64,000 bases of DNA, from assembly GCF_947492815.1 (NCBI RefSeq), contig NZ_CANLOB010000028.1, forward strand, positions 1-64,000, in the 5' to 3' direction. The position numbers were made by a program, and so were the translations under genes. The notes under the pieces are model-generated. The model was not told the origin of the DNA, ran no database searches, and saw nothing but the letters and a program-made list of their open reading frames with translations. Shown here one piece after another: positions 54,524 through 61,947 of this stretch. Within the stretch, counting starts at the first letter, position 1. The number at the start of each line of letters is the position of its first letter. Source of the stretch: an uncultured Dokdonia sp. (lineage in GTDB: Bacteria > Bacteroidota > Bacteroidia > Flavobacteriales > Flavobacteriaceae).

Positions 54524-56983
54524 TTATTTTCTTCTAAACATTCTCTTCATTTTTCTGCGCCAACGTTTAAAGAATGACATGCTCTTACCATCATCGTGAT
54601 AACCATTACCATATGCTCCATAACCATAGCCATAACCATAGCCATAACCGTAGCCATACTTTCCTTTACTTTGGAAATAATTTAAGACAAAACTTACATT
54701 ACTGATCTCTCCTTTTGAATGTTTTTCATTAATCAATCCTAACATTCCCTTTTTAGTATACCCCTGACGTATCATATACAAAGAAGCATCTGCATAATTC
54801 ATAATTTCAAGTGCATCAGCTACAAGGCCTACAGGAGGCGTATCTAAAATAATATAATCATAGTTCTGTTTTAACTCTTCCATAAACTCTTTCATAGCAT
54901 CACTTAACAGTAATTCTGAAGGATTAGGAGGCACAGGACCTGATAAAATAATATCTAGATACGGAATACCACTTTCTTGTTTAATTTCATCTACCGCATT
55001 TTGACCTATTAGATAGTTAACAACACCTACTTCATTAGATATTTCAAAATCATCAAATATTTTAGGCTTCCGTAAATCAAGACCTACTAGTACAGTTTTC
55101 TTTTCGCTTAAAGCGAAAACAGATGCAATATTAATAGATGTAAATGTTTTTCCTTCACCACTTACCGATGAAGTAACTAGTACTGTTTTTGCACCTTCTA
55201 TATCTTGTTTGCGATACATAAATTGCAAACTAGAACGTATTCCTCTAAAGGCTTCTGCTATGGAAGACCTAGAACGATCTCTCACCACCAAATTATTACG
55301 ATGCTTACTCTTTCCTATAACACCTAGTATAGGGATTTTTGATAATTTTTTGATCTCATCTGGTGTTCCGATTTTGGTATTAAAAAACACCAGTAAGAAA
55401 ACCAACACCAGAGGAATTACTCCTCCTACTATCGTTGCTATAATATAATTAAGGCGTGTGTTAGGACCTACTTGCCCTCCTCCTACATCTTTTGCTTCAT
55501 CTATAAAAAGAATATCTGAAACATTAGAAGCCTTAATAATGGTAGCTTCACTGCGCTTTGACAAATACAAGTTATATGCATTTTGACTCAAGGTAAACTT
55601 TCGTTGAATATTTGCAAGTTCTTGTTCTTCTTGAGGAAACGTACGTAATTCGGACTCTGCCGCACTAATATCACTATTGACTTGTCTAATTTCTGTATTG
55701 ATAATATCTGTAGATGATGTTATATTTTCAAGAAGCACTTCCTTTTCAGCATCAATACTTCGGTCTATCTCTCTAAATTTTGGATTCCCCTCTTTAGCTG
55801 AATATCGTAAATCACTACGCTCTACAGATAATGCTATTATTTTACTTACACTTGAAGCAATATTTGGCTCTTCTATTCCTGATACAGAAGGAGCAGGCAC
55901 ACTACTATAATCAGTTCTGGATGTAAGGTAATCTTCTAAAATTCTGTAATAAGACAAGCGTTGTTGTAATCCTTCTTTTTTATTATCGTATTGCTTTAAC
56001 TTCTCAGTTAATGTAGCAGAACCTCCTTTTAAGGCAACGTCTATATTTTTATTTTTAAACTCATTAAGTTCGTCTATAACATCTTGTAAATCTTCATTAC
56101 GATCTACCAAACTACTATCTATAAATTTTATAGTATTAGTAGCAAATAGGTTTTTACGATTTAACTGATCCTTTTCTCTTACAATAACAGACGCATTTAA
56201 ATAGTCTACTATACGATTTTTATTAGTACCCGAAAGACTTAATTCCAGAATAGAAGAACCTCTTGGAGTTTGCAAAATGGTAATACCTTGGTAACGCATT
56301 ACAACACTATTAAAATTACCAAAACTCACATAGTATTCTTTTCCAGCTCTAGGCAATACGTCAGTAGCTTGAAATACTCCTTTTAAAAATGGAAAATTTA
56401 AAGTATCTCCTAATCGTACAGTTTCTCTAAATTCTGGAGTAGGGACTGAAGCATTTTGATATTCATATGTACTGTAATTATAAAGCCTTGCCCTATTACT
56501 CGTAAAAGGAATCGAAAGCTCAAAGAGATCATCTCCTAAATCTTTTACTGTAATACGCTTATTATAGACTTGTCCTTTAGTATCATCTAACTGAAACTTA
56601 AATGGCGTTTTACCATAGACGTCTATTAAATTGTATTTACCTTGTTCTAAATAGTTAATATAATATTGTAAGTAAGAAACTACTTTTTCATTATGTGTTC
56701 GGGATTTGAAGAGAATTATATTTGTCTGTACTTTATCTGTAGTTCCTCCCCAATTAAACACAAGACTTGTATTACCGGTAAATAAAGGGTTTTGATCATC
56801 TTTTATAGAGATCATATTACTAAGTCTATATACTGGCTGCTTTCTTATATTGTTGTAATACGCAACTCCGTATGCAATTGCTAAACAGATTATAAAAAGT
56901 GGCCAAAAACTCAGTACTTTAAGTAAAAACCCTTTAAAGTCAAAAAAACTACCCGAGTCTTGTATGTCAAAATCTTCATCCAT
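54524..56983 (-). CDS. wzc: Chain-length determinant tyrosine kinase (Wzc)
   Basis: Wzc controls polymer length and export through a Wza pore. The 819-aa protein has an N-terminal Wzz domain with a first helix at residues 23-43 and a large coiled-coil periplasmic region. A second helix lies near residue 510. The BY-kinase domain carries Walker A SSVSGEGKTFTSINIA (about 604-619), Walker A' LVGLDLRKPKIF and Walker B YDYIILDTPPVG. The C-terminal tail has about seven consecutive YG dipeptides (residues 776-792), the autophosphorylated Tyr cluster, then a basic end. A secondary palindrome encodes FALSEKK shortly after Walker A. Confidence 0.94.
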   Translation of the reverse strand: MDEDFDIQDSGSFFDFKGFLLKVLSFWPLFIICLAIAYGVAYYNNIRKQPVYRLSNMISIKDDQNPLFTGNTSLVFNWGGTTDKVQTNIILFKSRTHNEKVVSYLQYYINYLEQGKYNLIDVYGKTPFKFQLDDTKGQVYNKRITVKDLGDDLFELSIPFTSNRARLYNYSTYEYQNASVPTPEFRETVRLGDTLNFPFLKGVFQATDVLPRAGKEYYVSFGNFNSVVMRYQGITILQTPRGSSILELSLSGTNKNRIVDYLNASVIVREKDQLNRKNLFATNTIKFIDSSLVDRNEDLQDVIDELNEFKNKNIDVALKGGSATLTEKLKQYDNKKEGLQQRLSYYRILEDYLTSRTDYSSVPAPSVSGIEEPNIASSVSKIIALSVERSDLRYSAKEGNPKFREIDRSIDAEKEVLLENITSSTDIINTEIRQVNSDISAAESELRTFPQEEQELANIQRKFTLSQNAYNLYLSKRSEATIIKASNVSDILFIDEAKDVGGGQVGPNTRLNYIIATIVGGVIPLVLVFLLVFFNTKIGTPDEIKKLSKIPILGVIGKSKHRNNLVVRDRSRSSIAEAFRGIRSSLQFMYRKQDIEGAKTVLVTSSVSGEGKTFTSINIASVFALSEKKTVLVGLDLRKPKIFDDFEISNEVGVVNYLIGQNAVDEIKQESGIPYLDIILSGPVPPNPSELLLSDAMKEFMEELKQNYDYIILDTPPVGLVADALEIMNYADASLYMIRQGYTKKGMLGLINEKHSKGEISNVSFVLNYFQSKGKYGYGYGYGYGYGYGAYGNGYHDDGKSMSFFKRWRRKMKRMFRRK
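55101..55119. repeat. Secondary palindrome, copy A (in wzc)
   Basis: TTTTCGCTTAAAGCGAAAA, a 9-bp inverted repeat with a single central base, is read as FALSEKK in wzc. An identical copy lies at 60934-60952 between genes. Confidence 0.9.
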
Positions 56984-56986
56984 AAC

Positions 56987-57778
56987 TTATAGACGTGTAA
57001 ATAATAATATCGTTGTGGTAAGTGCTGTCACTACCGTAAGTATCGTTCTAAAAGTATCAAGACCCGTTGTACCTGAACCAAAACTCTTTTGTGGCAACGG
57101 ATTTACAACAATCATATCATTAGGTTGTACATAATAATATGGAGAATTCATGGCATCAATAGTGGTAAGATCTATGTGATGGACTTTTTGTCCTCCTGGA
57201 TATTGTCGTATAATAATAACATCTGTACGGTCACCTGTAATTGGAATATCACCTGAGTTTGCAATAGCCTGCATCACAGATAATTTTTCTGTGAGTTCTG
57301 TTTTAATTCCAGGACTTGATATTTCTCCTACCATTGTATAACGTATCCCTGCAAGTTTAACAGTTACAAAAAGATCTGATTCTCTTTCAAAATAGTCTTT
57401 GAGTAGTCGCTGCTCTATAATACCTCGTATTTCTTCAGTAGTGCGTCCTAATACATTTATTTCTCCTAATGTTGGCATACGTATATTACCATGCCTATCT
57501 ACTGCAAAACCGTCATAATAATATCCTTCGTCTAAACTTGTAGATCCTGAACCAATAGGATTAAAGAACTCAACAAGTTCTTGATCTAAAGCTTTCAAGC
57601 GAATACTTAAAACATCACTTACTTGAACTCTATAGGGCTGTTGTTGTAAATGCAGACTAATTATGCTGTCATTAGCTTTTTCAGTATTTTCTTGAAGATA
57701 CGTAAGCTTTTTGGTAGGTATACAGGAAGAAATGCTCGCAAGGATAACGAGCAATAAAAGCACAGCTGGGTATTTCAT
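56987..57778 (-). CDS. wza: Outer-membrane polysaccharide export lipoprotein (Wza)
   Basis: This 263-aa protein has a lipoprotein signal with the Cys at residue 19 (LASISSCIPT). The Poly_export domain follows (PYRVQVSDVLSIRLKALDQ), then a SLBB domain (YTMVGEISSPGIKTELTEKLSVMQAIANSGDIPITGDRTDVIII). A C-terminal helix (about residues 240-260) could form the outer-membrane segment. It is the first gene of the 41-kb locus, with a promoter upstream, and lies 3 bp from wzc. Confidence 0.93.
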   Translation of the reverse strand: MKYPAVLLLLVILASISSCIPTKKLTYLQENTEKANDSIISLHLQQQPYRVQVSDVLSIRLKALDQELVEFFNPIGSGSTSLDEGYYYDGFAVDRHGNIRMPTLGEINVLGRTTEEIRGIIEQRLLKDYFERESDLFVTVKLAGIRYTMVGEISSPGIKTELTEKLSVMQAIANSGDIPITGDRTDVIIIRQYPGGQKVHHIDLTTIDAMNSPYYYVQPNDMIVVNPLPQKSFGSGTTGLDTFRTILTVVTALTTTILLFTRL

Positions 57779-57798
57779 CAGGTTAAGGTTATGAATAA

Positions 57799-57806
57799 CA
57801 AATATA
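57799..57806 (-). promoter_or_regulatory. Candidate promoter -7 box for the polysaccharide locus
   Basis: On the minus strand TATATTTG matches the TAnnTTTG consensus and ends 20 nt upstream of the wza ATG. No clear -33 TTG is seen at the usual distance, so the call is tentative. The 236-bp region 57779-58014 holds the divergent starts of wza and the ABC-F gene. Confidence 0.5.
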
Positions 57807-58014
57807 GGCGTTCATCGTTAATAATGAAACTTTCATAGAGGTTTAACGTATATTATCCTTAATATCTTCTAAAAAGCAATGATAAATTATTTGCAATGCT
57901 ATTTATAGATTAGGTATTTTAGCAATATTATAAAAACTCCTTATTACAGCATTTAAGAACAAAAATTTGAAAGAACATTTTAAGATTACATTCAAATTTT
58001 AAAACATATACGTA

Positions 58015-59928
58015 TTGAATTACCTTTCAGTTGAACAAATATCAAAATCATTTGGAGAACATGCCTTATTTAAAGACATCTCTTTTGGTATCAATAAAGA
58101 TCAAAAAATAGGCTTTGTAGCAAAAAATGGTACTGGAAAAACCTCTATGCTACAAATTATAGCTGGCATAGAAGACACAGACAGTGGTCAAGTAGTATCG
58201 CGTAAAGGAATTACAGTATCGTACTTACCGCAAGAGCCTAATCTATCTCCATCTCTCACTGTAGAAGAAACTATATTTACGGGAGATAATGAAATTGTTA
58301 AAACTATTGCTGCCTATGAAAAGGCATTAGCAAATCCAGAAGATCAGGACGCCTATCAACAAGCATTTGAGGCTATGGATGCAATGGATGCTTGGGATTT
58401 TGAAACACAATACAAGCAAATACTATCAAAACTTAAGTTAAACGATTTAGATAGAAAAGTAGCTTTATTAAGCGGAGGACAAAAAAAACGTTTAGCGCTA
58501 GCATCACTTCTACTTAGCAAACCTGATTTAGTGATTCTTGACGAACCTACAAACCATTTAGATCTTGAAATGATTGAATGGCTAGAAGATTATTTCAAGA
58601 AAGAAAATCTCACCATTTTTATGGTTACACATGATCGGTATTTTTTAGAAAATGTATGTAATGAAATTATAGAACTTGATCAAGGAAAACTATATAGCTA
58701 CAAAGGGAATTATGCATACTATCTTGAGAACAAAGAAATGCGTCTCGCAAATGAATCTACTGAATTAGCAAAAACAAAATTACTTTACAAAAAAGAACTA
58801 GCATGGATGCGTCGCCAACCTAAAGCGCGTACTACAAAATCAAAATCTCGTATAGATGATTTTCATAAAATCAAAGAAAAGGCGAGTCAGCGACGAAATG
58901 ACCATCAAGTCCAATTAGAAATTAACATGGAGCGTTTGGGAAGTAAAATTCTTGAATTCCATAAAGTAAGTAAAGCTTTTGGAGATTTAAAAATACTAAA
59001 TCAGTTCGAGTACGTGTTTAAAACAGGAGAGCGTATTGGAGTTATAGGAAAAAATGGAACTGGCAAATCTACATTCCTTAATATTATGACGGGTGCTTTG
59101 CCTGCAGATGCGGGGAAAGTCATTGTAGGAGACACTGTAAAATTTGGGTATTATACTCAAAAAGGAATCGATATCAAACCTGGTCAAAAAGTAATTGATG
59201 TTATTAAAGAATTTGGCGATTTTATTCCTCTTAAAAAAGGAAGAATTATCTCGGCAGGACAATTATTAGAACGTTTCCTTTTTGATGCAAAAAAGCAATA
59301 TGATTTTGTAGAAAAATTAAGCGGTGGTGAACGCAGACGTTTATATTTATGTACTGTTTTTATACAAAATCCTAATTTCTTAATACTGGATGAACCAACA
59401 AACGATCTTGATGTCGTTACCTTAAATGTACTTGAAAACTTTTTATTGGATTTCCCAGGATGTCTTGTTGTAGTATCTCACGATCGTTACTTTATGGATA
59501 AGATTGTAGATCATCTTTTTGTCTTTAAAGGGAATGCCATTATTGACAATTTTCCAGGAAATTATTCAGACTATCGTACATATGAGGGTAATGTAAGTTT
59601 TAATCATACAGATGCCACAACTAAAACCACCAATCAAAAAATAATTGCAAATGCCACAGAAAGCGCTTCTCCTTCTGCCACTAAATCATGGAAAGAAAAA
59701 CAGCACTCTGGAAAACTTACATACCAAGAACAAAAGGAACATACAAAGTTAGAACGTGAGATTGCTCAATTAGAAAGAGATAAAACTGAAAAAGAAAAAG
59801 AATTCCTAAACCCAGACCTAACACAAGATCAAATCACAGAAGCCTCTATTGCATTAGATGAAATTATAAAAAGTATAGAGACAAAAGAAGAACGTTGGTT
59901 TGAACTCTCTGCAAAGATGGAAGAATAA
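58015..59928 (+). CDS. ABC-F family ATPase (Uup-like), TTG start
   Basis: This 637-aa protein has two ABC domains. Domain 1 has Walker A GFVAKNGTGKTSML and signature LSGGQKKRLALASLL. Domain 2 has Walker A GVIGKNGTGKSTFL and signature LSGGERRRLYLCTVF. An inter-domain linker with RRQPKARTTKSKSRIDDF and a C-terminal coiled coil (YQEQKEHTKLEREIAQLE) match Uup-type ABC-F factors acting on ribosomes or DNA. There are no membrane segments. The start is TTG (58015, MNYLSVEQISKSFG), since no in-frame ATG precedes the conserved N-terminus. Confidence 0.93.
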   Translation: MNYLSVEQISKSFGEHALFKDISFGINKDQKIGFVAKNGTGKTSMLQIIAGIEDTDSGQVVSRKGITVSYLPQEPNLSPSLTVEETIFTGDNEIVKTIAAYEKALANPEDQDAYQQAFEAMDAMDAWDFETQYKQILSKLKLNDLDRKVALLSGGQKKRLALASLLLSKPDLVILDEPTNHLDLEMIEWLEDYFKKENLTIFMVTHDRYFLENVCNEIIELDQGKLYSYKGNYAYYLENKEMRLANESTELAKTKLLYKKELAWMRRQPKARTTKSKSRIDDFHKIKEKASQRRNDHQVQLEINMERLGSKILEFHKVSKAFGDLKILNQFEYVFKTGERIGVIGKNGTGKSTFLNIMTGALPADAGKVIVGDTVKFGYYTQKGIDIKPGQKVIDVIKEFGDFIPLKKGRIISAGQLLERFLFDAKKQYDFVEKLSGGERRRLYLCTVFIQNPNFLILDEPTNDLDVVTLNVLENFLLDFPGCLVVVSHDRYFMDKIVDHLFVFKGNAIIDNFPGNYSDYRTYEGNVSFNHTDATTKTTNQKIIANATESASPSATKSWKEKQHSGKLTYQEQKEHTKLEREIAQLERDKTEKEKEFLNPDLTQDQITEASIALDEIIKSIETKEERWFELSAKMEE

Positions 59929-59931
59929 CTA

Positions 59932-59987
59932 GTGTTAAGTGTTAAGTGTTAAGTGTTAAGTGTTAAGTGTTAAGTGTTAAGTGTTAA
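59932..59987. repeat. Heptanucleotide tandem repeat, 8 x GTGTTAA
   Basis: Eight perfect tandem copies of a 7-bp unit (GTGTTAA) begin 4 nt after the ABC-F stop codon. Copy number should vary readily by slippage. Confidence 0.97.
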
Positions 59988-60070
59988 GTATAAAAATAAA
60001 AATAAAAAACTCACAAACTCCTTCTCGTTGTAAATTACAAATCACAACTTAGAACATAAGTATTGGGTTT

Positions 60071-60098
60071 GAGATTTGAGATTTGAGATTTGAGATTT
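60071..60098. repeat. Heptanucleotide tandem repeat, 4 x GAGATTT
   Basis: Four perfect copies of a different 7-bp unit (GAGATTT), flanked by partial copies. It ends 28 nt before the GTG start of the methyltransferase gene. The sequence between the two arrays is AT-rich without an ORF. Confidence 0.97.
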
Positions 60099-60126
60099 GA
60101 GAAATATTAAGACGAAAAAATAGATA

Positions 60127-60897
60127 GTGTTACATCAAATACTAACATATCTCAAATGGCTTCCTAAAACATTTCATCTTCATGGAATACATTCTCCTTT
60201 TGTATTTTCATTTGAAAAAGAATGTCTCAAAGACACCCCAAACCAAAATATTTATCACCTATTACTAAAGTATAGAAATACCCTTTTAAAAAATGATCAA
60301 ATAATATCCGTAACAGATTATGGTGCTGGATCTCGTGTATTTTCTTCAAACAAGAGACCTGTAAAAAAAATTGCACGCTATGCAGGAGCTTCCATAAAAC
60401 GAATGCAACTTATATATAGCATAACTAATTATTTTTCTTCAAAAAACATTTTAGAAATAGGAACTTCTTTAGGTATGGGCACTATTGCACTAGCTTTAAA
60501 TTCTAATTCAAAAGTTATTAGTTTAGAAGGATGCCCAGCAACAGCGCAAATAGCTAAAACGCAATTGCAGCATTTTAATATTAATAATGTAAATATCATC
60601 ATCGGAGAATTTCGCGAAAGCATAAAAAAACAACACTCAAAACAATTTGACCTTGTCTATTTTGATGGAAATCACTCTAAAGAGGCCACGCTACAATATG
60701 CACAAGATTTACTACCAACCATCACCAACGAAACTATATGGGTTTTTGATGATATCCATTGGTCATCAGAAATGACAAAAGCATGGAATCTTATTAAAGA
60801 TTTCTCTGAAGTAACAGTCACAATAGATTGTTTTTGGGTAGGATTTGTTTTCTTTAGGAAAGAGCAACACAAAGAACATTTTGCTATTAAATTATAG
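60127..60897 (+). CDS. Class I SAM-dependent methyltransferase, GTG start
   Basis: This 256-aa protein has an O-methyltransferase-like fold: KNILEIGTSLGMGTIALAL (SAM motif I), KVISLEGCPATAQIAKTQL, FDLVYFDGNHSKEATLQYAQDLL and VFDDIHWSSEMTKAW. A conserved basic N-terminal part (LKWLPKTFHLHGIHSPFVFSFEK) precedes it. The start is GTG 60127. The substrate is unknown. An iterated palindrome core encodes EFRES at residues 161-165. The upstream heptanucleotide repeat could alter spacing to its expression signals. Confidence 0.85.
   Translation: MLHQILTYLKWLPKTFHLHGIHSPFVFSFEKECLKDTPNQNIYHLLLKYRNTLLKNDQIISVTDYGAGSRVFSSNKRPVKKIARYAGASIKRMQLIYSITNYFSSKNILEIGTSLGMGTIALALNSNSKVISLEGCPATAQIAKTQLQHFNINNVNIIIGEFRESIKKQHSKQFDLVYFDGNHSKEATLQYAQDLLPTITNETIWVFDDIHWSSEMTKAWNLIKDFSEVTVTIDCFWVGFVFFRKEQHKEHFAIKL
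60610..60621. repeat. Iterated palindrome copy 15 (degenerate, in methyltransferase)
   Basis: TTTCGCGAAAGC preceded by AA rather than GC. It is read as FRES on the plus strand. Confidence 0.85.
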
Positions 60898-60933
60898 ATA
60901 GCTAACTCTTTTTCTCTTTTATTTTTTTATATA

Positions 60934-60952
60934 TTTTCGCTTAAAGCGAAAA
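60934..60952. repeat. Secondary palindrome, copy B (intergenic)
   Basis: TTTTCGCTTAAAGCGAAAA, identical in sequence and orientation to the copy in wzc at 55101. It lies 36 nt after the methyltransferase stop, where it could also form a terminator-like hairpin, though without a T-run beyond the stem. Confidence 0.85.
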
Positions 60953-61044
60953 AAGTATTCATAAACTTGTAACAATACTTTACTTTAGTCTTCTAATAGC
61001 AAAACCATTTGTTATTTCCCAAGTAACAATACAGTAATTATAGT

Positions 61045-61734
61045 ATGAGTAATTTGATTAAGATTCGAGATATTCGAAGAAATTTTCGATTAGGTAGTGA
61101 AATTGTATATGTACTCAAGGGTATTGATCTAGATATCGAAAAAGGAGAATATGTTGCTTTTATGGGACCTTCTGGTTCTGGAAAATCTACTTTAATGAAT
61201 CTTTTAGGATGTTTAGACACTCCTACATCTGGAACATACGTACTTAATGATCGTGATGTAAGTAGTATGTCTGACGATGAACTTGCAGATGTCCGTAATA
61301 CAGAGATAGGTTTTGTTTTCCAAACATTTAACTTACTACCGCGCACTACCGCTTTAGATAACGTTGCCTTACCCATGGTATATGCTGGCTCTTCAAAAAC
61401 AGAGCGCCGTAAACGTGCTGAAGAAGTACTTACCGATGTAGGACTTGCTGATCGTATGGATCATAAACCCAATCAACTTTCGGGAGGACAACGCCAGCGT
61501 GTGGCTGTTGGGAGAGCATTAGTAAATAAACCTTCTATTATTCTAGCCGATGAACCTACAGGAAACCTAGATTCTAAAACATCTGTAGAAATTATGGCAT
61601 TATTTGATGAGATACATGCTGCAGGAAATACCGTTATCTTAGTTACACACGAAGAAGATATAGCTGAGCATGCGCATCGTGTGATACGTTTACGTGACGG
61701 TGTCATTGAAAGTGACGTAAGAAATAAGAAGTAA
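61045..61734 (+). CDS. ABC transporter ATP-binding protein (LolD/MacB/FtsE type)
   Basis: This 229-aa ATPase has KGIDLDIEKGEYVAFMGPSGSGKSTLMNLLGCLD (Walker A), QLSGGQRQRVAVGRALVNKPSIILADEPTGNLDSKTS (signature and Walker B), and a VTHEEDIAEHAHRVIRLRDG switch His. No permease gene is adjacent, so the partner (lipoprotein release, MacB-type efflux or antimicrobial-peptide export) cannot be assigned. Confidence 0.92.
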   Translation: MSNLIKIRDIRRNFRLGSEIVYVLKGIDLDIEKGEYVAFMGPSGSGKSTLMNLLGCLDTPTSGTYVLNDRDVSSMSDDELADVRNTEIGFVFQTFNLLPRTTALDNVALPMVYAGSSKTERRKRAEEVLTDVGLADRMDHKPNQLSGGQRQRVAVGRALVNKPSIILADEPTGNLDSKTSVEIMALFDEIHAAGNTVILVTHEEDIAEHAHRVIRLRDGVIESDVRNKK

Positions 61735-61769
61735 TATAGTTTCCTCGCTTATAGCTGTTTTTTTTACAC

Positions 61770-61785
61770 GCTTTCGCGAAATCGA
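61770..61785. repeat. Iterated palindrome copy 16 (degenerate, intergenic)
   Basis: CGCTTTCGCGAAATCG, one mismatch from the full 16-mer. It is followed by GAGC then TAGCGAGATTC, as in copy 5 at the same offset. Confidence 0.85.
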
Positions 61786-61792
61786 GCTAGCG

Positions 61793-61872
61793 AGATTCAT
61801 GACCGAAGGGAGAGTGAAACGTTAAAGTGAACTCATGAGATTCACAACCGAAAGAAGAGTGAATCATTAAAG
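61793..61872. repeat. Two imperfect direct repeats of about 35 bp
   Basis: Copy 1 (about 61793-61827) and copy 2 (61837-61872) share GAGATTCA, ACCGAA, AGAGTGAA and TTAAAG in order, with a 9-bp spacer. They lie immediately after the degenerate palindrome at 61770 and before the pentapeptide gene. No ORF crosses them. Confidence 0.8.
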
Positions 61873-61947
61873 CACCCCCTACTCCAATTTCAGGTATCAC
61901 TTTCAGATTCTCTAAAAGTATACTACTTTTAGCAGGAAATAGTGGTT

